Notes: generated by a model from the letters alone, not told the origin. 64,000 bases of DNA from CAWJFP01 sp963842155 (GCA_963842155.1 CAWJFP010000015.1:1-64000); one strand, 5' to 3'. Positions 7,539-17,639 are shown, numbered from the stretch's first letter. Program-made: numbers and translations.

Positions 7539-10127
7539 TCAGTCATGGCGCTCGGGAGATTCGGCGCGCTCCCGCTCGGGCTGCTTGGCAGGCTCGGGAG
7601 CGGGGGAGTTCGCGCGCGCGGACGGAACTGGCTCGGGCCGCTCCGCCTCTTCGGGCATTCCGGCGGGGAGCGTCGGCGGAGGCGCGGTGCCAGGCTCCTC
7701 CGCGGCTTCGCCCAACGCCGGCTCGATGGGTCGCCGGCGGCGGCGGGGTCGCGCCGGCTGGACCTCGTCGCCCGCCTCCTCCTGCGCCTCGCCACTCTCG
7801 ACGAACCCGCTCCCGCTCTCCTCGCGTTGTTCCTCGGGCCCGGCGATGAAGGCGGGCAACGCCGCCTCCTGCGGCTCGCTTTGCTCGCGATAGAATTGGC
7901 CGCTCTCGGCCGCGATGTTATTCTCGACGCTTGGCTCTGCGCCCGGACGCTCGCCGCGGCGGCGTCTACGGCCCCCGCGTCGGCCGCGCGCGCGACGGCG
8001 CCTCGGCTCTCCCTCGACGTCGGCGTAATCGCCTGGCGAGAGTTCGGCACTTCCGCTCGCTGCGCGCTCCTCGCCGCCGATACGGATGATCGTCTCGCCG
8101 TCCTCGCCGGCGGTCCCGCGCGGCTCGATCGCCGAAGGGGCGGGCGGCGCCATCGTCTCGCTAGCCGCGATGGAGGGTTGCTCGGCGCCCGCCGCGCCGA
8201 GCGCGGGCTGCGGGCGCTGACCGCCTTCCTCGCCGCGGCCCCGCCGCCGCCGCCGGCGTCGTCGCCGGCGTCGCGGTTCCTCGCGCCCGTCGTCGGCCGG
8301 GCGGCGCTCGCTCTCCACGCTCGCTTCGGCCCTGCCCTCGTCCGCGGCCTCGCCGGCCTCATCGATCTCATCGGCCTCCCGCTCGACCTCGCGCGCGGGC
8401 TGGGGCAGGGCCGTCTCGTCGGCGCCCGGCTCCTCGGACTCGGAAGGCGGCAGCGCGGTGCGGCTCTCGGGGCTGACCGGCGCCGCGACCGCGGCTTCTC
8501 CGGTCGCCGCCTTGATGCGCTCAAGGACGAAATTGGGCGCGTAGAGATTGGGGTCGCTCGCCACCAGTACGCTGAACTTGTAGCGGTGCTCGATCTCGGT
8601 CAGCTTGGCGCGCTTCTGGTTGAGGATGTAGAGCGCGATCGCGAGAGGCACCGTCACCTTGATCTCGGCGCTGCGCTGGCGGATGCCTTCATCCTCGATG
8701 CCGCGCAGCACGTGCAGCGCCGTCGATTCGATCGAGCGCACCATGCCCATGCCGGCGCAGACCGGGCAATGCTGCATGGTCGCCTCGATGAGGCTGGGAC
8801 GCAGGCGCTGGCGGGAAAGCTCGAGCAGGCCGAAGGGGCTGATGCGGCCGATCTGGATACGCGCGCGGTCGACCTTCATCGCCTCCTTGAGGCGACGCTC
8901 GACGGCGGCGTTGTTGCGCGGCTCCTCCATGTCGATGAAGTCGATGACGATGAGGCCGGCGAGGTCGCGCAGGCGCAGCTGGCGCGCGATCTCCTCCGCG
9001 GCCTCCAGATTGGTGCGCAGCGCGGTCTCCTCGATATTGCGCTCCTTGGTGGCGCGCCCGGAATTCACGTCGATCGACACCAGGGCCTCGGTCGGCCCGA
9101 GCACGATGTAGCCGCCCGAGCGCAGCTGCACGCTCGGGCTGTAGATGGCGTCGAGCTGCCCTTCGACCTGATAGCGGTGGAAGAGGGGGATGAGATCGTC
9201 CTTGTAGGGCTGGATCTTCTTGGCGTGGCTCGGGGTGAGCATGCGCATGAAGTCCTTGGCCGTGCGGTAACCCTCCTCGCCCTCGACCAGAATCTCGTCG
9301 ATGTCGCGGTCGTAGAGGTCGCGGATCGTGCGCTTGATGAGGTTGGCCTCTTCGTAGATCAAGGCCGGCGCGGTCGATTTGAGGGTGAGCTCGCGAATCT
9401 CGTCCCACAGGCGCATCAGATATTCGAGATCGCGCCTGATCTCGGCCTTGCTGCGGTCCATCCCGGCGGTGCGCACGATGACCGACATGCCCTCGGGGAT
9501 CTCGAATTCCTCGAGGATGCTCTTGAGCCGGCGGCGGTCCTTCACATTGGTGATCTTGCGCGAAACGCCGCCGCCGCGCGGCGTGTTGGGCATCAGCACG
9601 CAATAGCGTCCGGCGAGGGAGAGATAGGTGGTCAGCGCCGCGCCCTTGTTGCCGCGCTCCTCCTTGACCACCTGGACCAGCAGGATCTGCCGGCGCTTGG
9701 TCACTTCCTGGATCTTGTAGGGCCGGGGCGGGCGGGCGCGCCGCGGGCCCACCTCCTCGATATCGTCGCCGCCGACGGTCTCGACCTCCTCGCCCTCGGC
9801 GGGTTCGGCCGCGGCGCCTCCGCCTTCCCCGCGGTCGGCCGCCTCGCGCTCCTGCTTCAGCAGCGCCTCGCGGTCGGCGATGGGGATGCGGTAATAGTCG
9901 GGATGGACTTCGTTGAAGGCGAGGAAACCATGGCGGTTGCCGCCGTAATCGACGAAGGCGGCCTGCAGCGAGGGCTCTACCCGGGTCACCTTGGCGAGGT
10001 AGATATTGCCCTTGAGCTGCTTCTTTGTCGCGGTCTCGAAATCGAAGTCTTCTAAACGGTTGCCTTTTAGAACCGCCACCCGGATTTCCTCGGGATGCGC
10101 GGCATCGATCAACATGCGTTTTGCCAT
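7539..10127 (-). CDS. rne: Ribonuclease E
   Basis: This 862-aa endoribonuclease is the scaffold of the RNA degradosome and processes mRNA, rRNA and tRNA precursors. Order of domains: start of the RNase H-like fold (MLIDAAHPEEIRVAVL), an S1 domain (GNIYLAKVTRVEPSLQAAFVDYG, about 40-62) interrupted by an acidic insert (about 92-125) as in other alphaproteobacteria, the catalytic DNase-like core with D353 (SIDVNSG) and D396/D399 (IDFIDM), and the zinc link CPVC at 454/457. The C-terminal 300 residues are disordered, with alternating arginine-rich (RRRRRRRRRRRGRG) and acidic stretches, expected to bind RNA and partner proteins. A long leader precedes it. Confidence 0.96.
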   Translation of the reverse strand: MAKRMLIDAAHPEEIRVAVLKGNRLEDFDFETATKKQLKGNIYLAKVTRVEPSLQAAFVDYGGNRHGFLAFNEVHPDYYRIPIADREALLKQEREAADRGEGGGAAAEPAEGEEVETVGGDDIEEVGPRRARPPRPYKIQEVTKRRQILLVQVVKEERGNKGAALTTYLSLAGRYCVLMPNTPRGGGVSRKITNVKDRRRLKSILEEFEIPEGMSVIVRTAGMDRSKAEIRRDLEYLMRLWDEIRELTLKSTAPALIYEEANLIKRTIRDLYDRDIDEILVEGEEGYRTAKDFMRMLTPSHAKKIQPYKDDLIPLFHRYQVEGQLDAIYSPSVQLRSGGYIVLGPTEALVSIDVNSGRATKERNIEETALRTNLEAAEEIARQLRLRDLAGLIVIDFIDMEEPRNNAAVERRLKEAMKVDRARIQIGRISPFGLLELSRQRLRPSLIEATMQHCPVCAGMGMVRSIESTALHVLRGIEDEGIRQRSAEIKVTVPLAIALYILNQKRAKLTEIEHRYKFSVLVASDPNLYAPNFVLERIKAATGEAAVAAPVSPESRTALPPSESEEPGADETALPQPAREVEREADEIDEAGEAADEGRAEASVESERRPADDGREEPRRRRRRRRRRRGRGEEGGQRPQPALGAAGAEQPSIAASETMAPPAPSAIEPRGTAGEDGETIIRIGGEERAASGSAELSPGDYADVEGEPRRRRARGRRGGRRRRRGERPGAEPSVENNIAAESGQFYREQSEPQEAALPAFIAGPEEQREESGSGFVESGEAQEEAGDEVQPARPRRRRRPIEPALGEAAEEPGTAPPPTLPAGMPEEAERPEPVPSARANSPAPEPAKQPERERAESPERHD

Positions 10128-10806
10128 ACGGCAATATCTCCAGGCGCACGCGCATCCGAACCCCGTGCGAACGGCGGGCGGCGGCGCGCCTTCAAGCGGA
10201 CCGACTCTCGCGGGCTCTACCCGTCAAACCCGGCCTCGAGGAAGGCCATGACGGGGACCACGCCAGACGACCGCTCGCGCGGCCGCCTTGAAGTCGCTCC
10301 GAAGTTCACCACTTCGTCCGCGGCGCCGGTTTGTCCGACCCGGTCCAGGCGGGGCGATCAGGAACCGAGCCGGCCCGACCGCACACCGACGCCGGACCCG
10401 GTCTCGGCCAGGGCCGAGCCACCGCGAACGGTTCGCAGAATTAACATAGTCACGGAACGGAAATAGCACAATTGAATATTCGGCGATGTACGATTTTGGG
10501 GCTTTGACAGCCGCCTCCATGGGGTCACGTTGCAGAACGCTGGCGTAGCAACTGAATCGAATGGCTCAGTGGAGCATGACCATGGCGAAAGTGACGGAGC
10601 GCTTTGTTGCGAAGCGGCCGATAAAGGCGGAATTTTATAGCTGACGCGTAACTTCAAACAGAGTGCGATCTTCAATAGAAGATTAAGTTTACGCTATAAA
10701 TAACAAAATATTTACAATAATACTAAGGGCTAATTCGAAAAACATTTTAAAATCGCATTGGCATGTATTGCGGGAAACGGCCCGAAACAGTATAATTTAC
10801 ATTCAT
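10128..10806. other. Intergenic region with rne leader and AT-rich segment
   Basis: No gene is supported here. The half next to rne (to about 10440) is GC-rich and would be its 5' leader. The half next to the orphan gene (about 10670-10805) is strikingly AT-rich, with runs such as aataacaaaatatttac, unlike the rest of the window. Confidence 0.5.
10443..10471 (-). promoter_or_regulatory. Candidate rne promoter
   Basis: On the minus strand TTGTGC (10466-10471) and TATGTT (10443-10448) are separated by exactly 17 bp. Use of this promoter would give a leader of about 300 nt before rne, in line with the long autoregulatory leader known for RNase E genes. Confidence 0.35.
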
Positions 10807-11373
10807 TTATTTGATTTTCAGCTCATTGATCACACGGTCGGCATATTCCTCAGCGAGCGCTTTTAGGGCCTTCCCTATAGCGCCTGAAAGAATCTTGTTT
10901 CCTTCCATGCACGACCCAACGTCGCCTTTTTGCTGCCCCGTTCCTCGAATAATTTGCCGTGTGATCTCGACGCTCTGGGCATCTCTAACAGTTACACGGA
11001 ACGCAAGCTCAGCGTGAGCGAGGGCGCTTCCAGCGAAAAACCCTGGCACAAAAGAGATGTCTTGATCGAAGGACTCCAATTCAAACCGTACTCGATAGGC
11101 TGCCGTCGGCCCCTGGGGCACGATGTTTTTGAATGCCTGATGATTGACGGCGTCGAAGGTCGCATACACTGCGCCAGATAAGGAAAGCGGAAAAATACAG
11201 GCGCTCCCACGAAAGCCACTTGGCGAAACCTTGATATCCAAGTCCGCGCTATTAAAAGCGTAAGTGGCCCCCCTGATAATAGTAGCCCCCTGATGACGAA
11301 TTTGGACGCCGCTGGCGTCCACGCCGGGTTTTTGTCGAGCAAAGCTTAGCGCATTTTCCCGCAAAAGTCGCAA
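10807..11373 (-). CDS. Hypothetical protein, low GC
   Basis: A 188-aa protein that I cannot assign to a family. The central and C-terminal parts look like a real folded domain: beta-rich N-terminal half (GATIIRGATYAFNSADLDIKV), then FFAGSALAHAELAFRVTVRD, then IRGTGQQKGDVGSCMEGNKI and a final helix KALKALAEEYADRVINELK. The pattern of a GTGQQ loop, a cysteine and a closing helix resembles some periplasmic lipoprotein-type proteins, but no signal peptide is visible from the ATG at 11373; the true start may differ or the 5' end may be damaged. Base composition is clearly more A/T-rich than the neighbours, suggesting transfer. It lies divergent from the amidase gene. Confidence 0.5.
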   Translation of the reverse strand: MRLLRENALSFARQKPGVDASGVQIRHQGATIIRGATYAFNSADLDIKVSPSGFRGSACIFPLSLSGAVYATFDAVNHQAFKNIVPQGPTAAYRVRFELESFDQDISFVPGFFAGSALAHAELAFRVTVRDAQSVEITRQIIRGTGQQKGDVGSCMEGNKILSGAIGKALKALAEEYADRVINELKIK

Positions 11374-11553
11374 CGCCCCGAAAGGGGAGGTCCTATTTTT
11401 GCACAGATTCTTTCGACATGTCGCAAACGCAGTCGCAGCCGAATATTCAGCCCCAGACCGGCGCGAAGAGCCCCACGGGCCGAAGGGGCGCGGCGTTGCT
11501 CCGCTGGCGAAACCGCCTGCTGCCGCCGCGCCGGGACGGGAAGGCGGTTTTCG

Positions 11554-11582
11554 TTGAACTGACGACTCGGGCCTCGTATATG
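11554..11582 (+). promoter_or_regulatory. Candidate promoter of the amidase-mrcA block
   Basis: TTGAAC (11554-11559) and TATATG (11577-11582) are 17 bp apart, 29 bp before the amidase start codon. The match to the sigma-70 consensus is good for this GC-rich background. Confidence 0.4.
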
Positions 11583-11611
11583 TAGCGGTTGAGCTTGTTG
11601 GAGACCGCTAC

Positions 11612-12827
11612 ATGTGCGGGTTTGGACGGCGCCAGCTCGTCGCTGCAATGATCGCGCTCGCGGGGCTGCTGGCTTTCCCCGAGCCGAGTCGCGCCGCCGC
11701 GCCTTGGGCGATCGACGTGGCGATCGAGCCGCAAGCCTACGAGACGCGTTTCACGCTCCAGCTCACGCAAGAGGTGCCGTTCCAGGTCTTTACCATGCGC
11801 GACCCCTACCGCGTGGTAATCGACCTGCCCGAGATCACCTGGCGTGCCACGGCCGCCAAGTCGCACGGCCGCGGCGGCGTGATCGAGCGCTTCCGCTACG
11901 GCCTCTTCAGGCCCGGCACCTTCCGCATCGTGATCGATGTGAGCCAGCCCGTGCTCGTGCGCAGCGCCATCCTGCCCGCCCCCCATGCGGTGCGTTTCCA
12001 CCAGCTCGTCCTCGACATCACGCCCGTGAGCAAATCCGAGTTCGACCGCACTTATCTCGGCCCGCCCGGGCCGACGCCCGTCGCGGCCGTGCCGGCGCCG
12101 GTGATCAGGCCGGAACGCCGCCCCGCCAACGGCGTTCGCGTGGTGGTGATCGACCCCGGTCATGGCGGCGTCGATCCCGGCGCCACCGGCGTGAGCGGAG
12201 TGCATGAGAAGGACATCACCCTCGCCGCGGCCAAGGAACTCAAGCGCCTGCTCGACCAGAACGGACGTTTCAAGACGGTGCTCACCCGCAATCGCGACAT
12301 TTTCCTGCCGTTGCGCGAACGGGTGGCGATCGCGCGCGCGGTCCGACGGCGACCTCTTCATCTCGCTGCATGCCGATTCGATCGACGGCAATGGGGTCAG
12401 CGGCTCGTCGGTCTATACGCTTTCCGACCAGGCGTCGGACGCCGAGGCGGCGGCGCTCGCCGCCAAGGAGAACAAGGCCGACGCCATCGCCGGCGCCAAT
12501 CTCGGCGCCTACCCCGGGGAGGTCGCGGGCATCCTGATCGACCTCGCGCAGCGCGAGACGCGCAACGATTCGATCAAATACGCCCATACGCTGGTCATCC
12601 AGCTCGATCAAAGCGGCCGCGTGCTCGAGCACAGCGTGCGCTCGGCCGGCTTCGCCGTGCTCAAGGCGCCCGACATCCCCTCGGTGCTGCTGGAGATGGG
12701 CTATCTCTCCAATCCCGGCGAGGAGCGGGAGTTGCGCGATCCGCGCTACCGTGCCAAGCTGATGGGTGCGATCAAGCGGGCGATCGAGATCTATTTCACC
12801 GCACTCGACCGGATGACGCGATCGTAA
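11612..12827 (+). CDS. amiC: N-acetylmuramoyl-L-alanine amidase (apparent frameshift at 12340)
   Basis: A periplasmic zinc amidase that cleaves the stem peptide from murein during cell separation. A signal peptide with a twin-arginine-like start (GRRQLVAA) is followed by an AMIN domain (about 35-140) and an Amidase_3 domain. Zinc ligands are visible in VIDPGHGG, HEKD and, in the shifted frame, SLHAD; the catalytic glutamate is in LLEMGYLSN. The reading frame breaks after AIARA near 12340. Removing one g of the gg pair at 12340-12341 gives ARASDGDLFISLHADS and a complete 404-aa enzyme. Because several other genes here show the same kind of +1 break, a sequence error is likelier than a dead gene. 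It is followed by mrcA. Confidence 0.88.
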
Positions 12828-12927
12828 CTGTCACGGGAATGGGCGGTTCCGCGGCCCTGCCGCGTCGGCGGAACGAGCTGACGCGCCGGCACTGCCCGGA
12901 GCAGCCCCGAGCACGGCATTTTCACCC

Positions 12928-15408
12928 ATGCTGAAACGCTTGTTCTATTTCGCCACCGCGCTGATGATCCTCGGGCTCATCGGAGCCGTCGGCGTCGCGC
13001 TCCTCATCTACCATTACGGCCGCAGCCTTCCCGACTATCACCAGCTCGCCGACTACAACCCGCCCATGGTGACGCGGGTATTCGCGGGCGACGGAAGGCT
13101 GCTGGCCGAATACGCCACCGAGCGGCGCGTCTTCGTGCCGATCGAGGCCATCCCCAAGCGCGTGATCCATGCCTTCCTCTCCGCCGAGGACAAGAACTTC
13201 TACAGCCATCCCGGCGTCGACGTGATGGGCGTGGTGCGCGCGACCCTGCAGAACCTGGCGAGCCTCGGCACCAACCGCCGGCCGGTCGGCGCCTCGACCA
13301 TCACGCAGCAGGTGGCAAAGAACTTTCTCCTCAGCAACGAGGTCTCGCTCTCGCGCAAGGTCAAGGAGGCCATTCTCGCCTTCCGCATCGAGCAGGCCTT
13401 CAGCAAGGACAAGATCCTCGAGCTCTATCTCAACGAGATCTATCTCGGCTCCGGCTCCTACGGCGCGGCGGCGGCGGCGCTCAATTATTTCAACAAGTCG
13501 CTCGACGAGCTCACCATCGGCGAGACGGCCTTCCTCGCCGCCCTTCCCAAGGCGCCCAACAACTACAACCCGACCCGCTATCCGGACGCGGCCAAGGCGC
13601 GGCGCGACTGGGTGATCGAGCGCATGCACGAGGATGGCTATATCGGCGCGGCCGAGGCGAAGGCAGCCGAGGCCGAGCCCCTCGTCATCCGTGGGCATGC
13701 CGAAACCGAATTCGCGGACGCCGGCTATTTCGCCGAGGAGGTTCGCCGCCAGCTCATCGAGCGCTTCGGCGAGCAGGCCCTCTATACGGGCGGGCTTTCG
13801 GTCCATTCCACGCTCGATCCGGCCTTGCAGGCGGCGGCGGACCAGGCCCTCCATGACGGCCTCCTCAGCTATGACCGGCGCCACGGCTGGCGCGGGCCGG
13901 TCGGCAAGATCGAGCTGCCCTCCAGCGACCAAGGCGGCGCCTGGCTGCAGCCGCTCGCCGATTTCCCGCGCCCGATCGGCATGGGGCGCTGGCAGCTCGC
14001 GGTGGTGCTCGCCACCGACAACGAGGGCGCCTCGATCGGCATCGGCCAGGGCGAGGCGGGCCGCATCCCCTTCGAGGAATTGAAGTGGGCACGGCCCTGG
14101 CATGAAGGCCAGCGCGTCGGGCCGCCGCCCAGGAATGCAAGCGAAGTGCTCGCCCGCGGCGACGTCGTGCTGGTCGAGCCGCTCGACAAAAGCGCCGAGG
14201 GCAAAACCGTCGACACGAAGATCGCCGGCGACCGTCGCTACGGCCTGCGCCAGTTGCCCGATGTGAGCGGCGCCGTGGTGGTGCTCGATCCCCACACCGG
14301 CCGCGTGCTCGCCTTGTCGGGCGGCTATCATTTCGAGCGCACCAAGGACGAGTTCGACCGCGCCATCCAGGCGAAGCGCCAGCCCGGCTCCTCCTTCAAG
14401 CCCTTCGTCTATCTGACGGCGATGAACAACGGCTTCACGCCCTCCTCGATGGTGCAGGACGCGCCTTTCGCGATCGACCAGGGGCCGGGTCTCGGCTGGT
14501 GGAAGCCGGGCAATTTCGACAAGGTCTTCTTCGGGCCGAAGCCCTTGCGCTTCGGCCTCGAGGATTCGCGCAACCTGATGACCGTGCGGGTGGCACAGAA
14601 CGTCGGCATGGAGAAGATCGCGCAGACGGCCGAGAAGTTCGGCATCGTCGACCATCTCCCGCGCGAGCTTTCCATGTCGCTCGGCGCCGGCGAGACGACG
14701 CTGTGGAGGCTCACCAACGCCTATGGCGAGCTCGTCAACGGCGGCAGGAAGATCACCCCCGCCATCATCGACTATGTGCAGGACCGCCACGGCAAGCTGA
14801 TCTACCGCCATGACGAGCGGCCCTGCGCGGCTTGCGTCGAGGTGAAATGGGACGACCAGGCGGTGCCCGAGCTGCCCGATACGCGCGAGCAGCTCGACGA
14901 TCCCGGCAGCATCTATCAGGTCGTCGCCATGATGCAGGGCGTGATCGAGCGCGGCACTGGCCGGCGCGCGCGGATCCTCGGCAAGCCGCTCGCCGGCAAG
15001 ACGGGCACGACGGACGATGCGCGCGACACTTGGTTCATCGGCTTCACCCCCGACCTCGTTTGCGGCGTGTTCGTGGGCTTCGACCAGCCCAAGACCCTCG
15101 GGCCCCAGGAGCAGGGTGCCACGGTGGCGCTCCCGGTCTTCATCGATTTCATGAAGGTGGCGCTCAAGGATAAGCCGGCCATTCCCTTTCGCATTCCCCC
15201 CGGCCTGCGCATGGTGCGGGTGCGCGAAGCCGACGGGCTTTCGGCCCAGGGGGGCGACAAGGACGTGATCTGGGAGCCCTTCAAGCCGGGCACCGAGCCG
15301 CAATCGGCCGGGCCGGTGCTCGACGGCTCGGGCCCCGTCGACGGCGCCACATCCAGCGTCGCGCCCGCCAACGCTACGCCATCGGAAGGCACCGGCGGGC
15401 TCTATTGA
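12928..15408 (+). CDS. mrcA: Penicillin-binding protein 1A
   Basis: An 826-aa bifunctional peptidoglycan synthase anchored in the inner membrane by one N-terminal segment (about 4-29). The GT51 glycosyltransferase domain follows, with catalytic E87 in EDKNFYSHPGVD and ASTITQQVAKNFLL. An OB-like insert comes next, then the transpeptidase domain with the nucleophile S488 in SSFK and KTG at 691-693. Length and order match class A PBP1A proteins of alphaproteobacteria. It lies 100 bp after the amidase on the same strand, so the two murein enzymes are probably co-expressed; prfB follows. Confidence 0.95.
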   Translation: MLKRLFYFATALMILGLIGAVGVALLIYHYGRSLPDYHQLADYNPPMVTRVFAGDGRLLAEYATERRVFVPIEAIPKRVIHAFLSAEDKNFYSHPGVDVMGVVRATLQNLASLGTNRRPVGASTITQQVAKNFLLSNEVSLSRKVKEAILAFRIEQAFSKDKILELYLNEIYLGSGSYGAAAAALNYFNKSLDELTIGETAFLAALPKAPNNYNPTRYPDAAKARRDWVIERMHEDGYIGAAEAKAAEAEPLVIRGHAETEFADAGYFAEEVRRQLIERFGEQALYTGGLSVHSTLDPALQAAADQALHDGLLSYDRRHGWRGPVGKIELPSSDQGGAWLQPLADFPRPIGMGRWQLAVVLATDNEGASIGIGQGEAGRIPFEELKWARPWHEGQRVGPPPRNASEVLARGDVVLVEPLDKSAEGKTVDTKIAGDRRYGLRQLPDVSGAVVVLDPHTGRVLALSGGYHFERTKDEFDRAIQAKRQPGSSFKPFVYLTAMNNGFTPSSMVQDAPFAIDQGPGLGWWKPGNFDKVFFGPKPLRFGLEDSRNLMTVRVAQNVGMEKIAQTAEKFGIVDHLPRELSMSLGAGETTLWRLTNAYGELVNGGRKITPAIIDYVQDRHGKLIYRHDERPCAACVEVKWDDQAVPELPDTREQLDDPGSIYQVVAMMQGVIERGTGRRARILGKPLAGKTGTTDDARDTWFIGFTPDLVCGVFVGFDQPKTLGPQEQGATVALPVFIDFMKVALKDKPAIPFRIPPGLRMVRVREADGLSAQGGDKDVIWEPFKPGTEPQSAGPVLDGSGPVDGATSSVAPANATPSEGTGGLY

Positions 15409-15473
15409 AGGCGCGCGTAAGCACCCCGACCGCGCCCCTTGCCATCCACGCGGCCCTCGCCTAAGAAAGCCTC

Positions 15474-16644
15474 ATGCGCGCGGAAATCGAAGCGATCAAC
15501 GGCAGGATCGAGCAGTCGCTCGCGCTGCTGAGGAGGCATCTTTGACCTCGAGGCCGCGGAGAAGCGCCTCGCCGAACTGAACGCGCGCGCCGAGGATCCC
15601 AAGCTCTGGGACGATGCCGCCGCGGCGCAGCGGCTGATGCGCGAGCGCACCCTGCTCGAAAAATCGGCTGGGCTCTATCGCACGCTCGAGCGCGAGTTCC
15701 GCGATGCGCTCGATTTGATCGAACTCGCCGAGGCGGAGGGCGACGAGGGCGTCGCGGCCGATGCCGAGGCGCAGCTCAAGCGCATCGAGGCGCGCGCCGC
15801 CAAGCTCGAGCTCGAGAGCCTGCTCTCGGGCGAGGCCGACGCCAACGGCGCCTTCCTCGAGGTCCATGCCGGGGCGGGCGGCACCGAATCCCAGGATTGG
15901 GCCGAGATGCTGCTCAGGATGTATATGCGCTGGGCCGAGGCGCATGGCTACAAGGTCGAGTTCATCGAGGAGAGCCCGGGCGAGGAGGCGGGCATCAAGT
16001 CCGCCACCATCAAGGTGGCGGGCGAGAACGCCTATGGCTGGCTCAAGACGGAATCGGGCGTCCATCGCCTGGTCCGCATCTCGCCTTACGATTCCGCCTC
16101 GCGGCGGCATACGAGCTTCGCCTCCGTCTGGGTCTACCCCGTGGTCGACGAGGCCATCGCGGTCGATATCCAGGACAAGGATCTGCGCATCGACACCTAC
16201 CGCGCCTCGGGCGCGGGGGGCCAGCATGTCAACCGCACCGACAGCGCCGTGCGCATCACCCATTTGCCGACGGGCATCGTCGTGCAATGCCAGAACGATC
16301 GCTCGCAGCATCGCAATCGCGCGACCGCCATGGCGATGCTCAAGGCGCGGCTCTACGAGGAGGAGCTGCGCAAGCGCGAGGCCGTCGCCCAGGCCGAGCA
16401 CGACGCCAAGAGCGAGATCGCCTGGGGCCACCAGATCCGCTCCTACGTGCTGCATCCCTATCAGATGGTCAAGGACCTGCGCACCGGCATCGAGACGAGC
16501 AATGCGCGGGGCGTGCTCGACGGCGATATCGATGCCTTTCTCGAAGCCTCCCTCGCCCAGCGCATCGGCGGCGGCAACAAAGCCAGCGCCTCCAAGGCCG
16601 GCGACTCCAAGAGCGCCGGCGAGGCCGCGGCCGGCGCGGAATAG
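15474..16644 (+). CDS. prfB: Peptide chain release factor 2 (programmed +1 frameshift)
   Basis: RF2 ends translation at UGA and UAA codons. Twenty-three codons from the ATG at 15474 lead to an in-frame TGA at 15543-15545. A +1 shift at CTT TGA (15540-15545) gives GAC and continues to 16644, for 389 aa in all. The GGQ hydrolysis motif lies in SGAGGQHVNRTDSAVRI (about residue 248), and SPYDSASRRHTSF is the alphaproteobacterial form of the SPF stop-recognition region. The C-terminal 20 residues form an extra Ala/Ser/Lys-rich tail. The shift is the usual autoregulation of RF2 and is not a mutation. Confidence 0.95.
15531..15546 (+). promoter_or_regulatory. prfB programmed frameshift site
   Basis: AGGAGG (15531-15536) acts as an internal Shine-Dalgarno three bases before the slip codon CTT and the stop TGA followed by C. 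This is the standard RF2 autoregulatory arrangement: when RF2 is scarce the ribosome slips +1 at CTT. Confidence 0.93.
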
Positions 16645-16745
16645 ACGCGCCCGACACCATTCTTCACGCGCCCGCGAGGGCTCTTGCCTCGCAGCCGCGT
16701 CGAGCGCATTTTCAAGATGGAATTCCGGATCGAGGAGGGACGCTT

Positions 16746-17408
16746 ATGTGGATGCGCGCGCGGAAGAAGCTGGCCTTGCCGGCGGCCGAGGAGGCCTTGC
16801 CGGGCCGTGCCCAGGCCATGCGGGTGCCCGAGGGGCATTTCGTCAATGGGCGGCCGCTCAAGCCACCCTTCCCGGCCGGCTTCGAGGAGGCCGTTTTCGG
16901 GCTCGGCTGCTTCTGGGGCGCGGAGCGGCTGTTCTGGCAGGCGCCGGGCGTCTACGTCACCGCCGTCGGCTATGCGGGCGGGCTCACGCCCAACCCCACT
17001 TACGAGGAAGTCTGCAGCGGCATGACGGGCCATGCCGAGGTGGTGCGCGTCGTCTTCGACCCGCGCGTCACCAGCTATGACGCGCTCCTGAAGATTTTCT
17101 GGGAAAGCCACGACCCGACCCAGGGCATGGCGCAAGGCAACGATGTCGGCACGCAATACCGCTCGGCCATTTATACCAACGGGCCGGCGCAGCAACGCGC
17201 GGCCGAGGCCTCGCGCGATGCCTACCAACGCGCGCTCGCCGGCGCCGGCGGCGGCAGGATCACGACCGAGATCCGCCCGGCGCCCGAGTTCTACTATGCC
17301 GAGGACTACCACCAGCAATATCTGGCGAAGAACCCGGCCGGCTATTGCGGCCTGCAAGGCACGGGCATCGCCTGCCCGATCGGCGCTGGGGTGAAGGCGA
17401 CCGCCTAA
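16746..17408 (+). CDS. msrA: Peptide-methionine (S)-S-oxide reductase
   Basis: A 220-aa repair enzyme that reduces methionine-S-sulfoxide in proteins. The catalytic cysteine is C55 in GCFWGAER. Also present are GYAGG, HAEVVRVVFDP, FWESHDPTQ and YHQQYLAKNPAGYCGLQGTG, whose cysteine may resolve the sulfenic acid. GAGGAGGG upstream of the ATG at 16746 fixes the start. The N-terminal 45 residues are longer than in short MsrA forms, as in E. coli MsrA, and no signal peptide is seen. Its partner msrB is not in the window. It faces bcp across a 231-bp gap. Confidence 0.95.
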   Translation: MWMRARKKLALPAAEEALPGRAQAMRVPEGHFVNGRPLKPPFPAGFEEAVFGLGCFWGAERLFWQAPGVYVTAVGYAGGLTPNPTYEEVCSGMTGHAEVVRVVFDPRVTSYDALLKIFWESHDPTQGMAQGNDVGTQYRSAIYTNGPAQQRAAEASRDAYQRALAGAGGGRITTEIRPAPEFYYAEDYHQQYLAKNPAGYCGLQGTGIACPIGAGVKATA

Positions 17409-17430
17409 GGCCTGCGGAGATTCAAGTTCG

Positions 17431-17600
17431 GCGTCATTCCGGAAGCTTAGGCGAGTTCGGGAAAAGCCGAGCTTTTCGCGGTCGCGAGCCTTGCTATCCA
17501 CGATCCACGGCTCGGCTCGCGCGCTGCTCCAACCATGGATTCCAGATCGCGCGAATCATCGTTGGCACGATGACTTGCTTGTCCGGAATGACGAGCCGAA
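17431..17600. repeat. Extragenic repeat cluster with inverted gtcattccgga copies
   Basis: The 17409-17639 gap between convergent msrA and bcp holds cgtcattccggaagc at 17432 and its inverse gtccggaatgacg at 17581. The pair bounds the gap's interior like the ends of a small inverted-repeat element. No ORF is supported inside. Confidence 0.4.
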
Positions 17601-17639
17601 AATCTATTTCGATTCGTCCCAATAGGATCACGCTCCAGG

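Noticed and set aside
7545..10055. 836-aa plus-strand frame opposite rne
   Set aside because: Shadow of RNase E; composition is reverse-complement-like and no ribosome binding site or domain is visible.
12922..15303. 793-aa minus-strand frame opposite mrcA
   Set aside because: Shadow of PBP1A.
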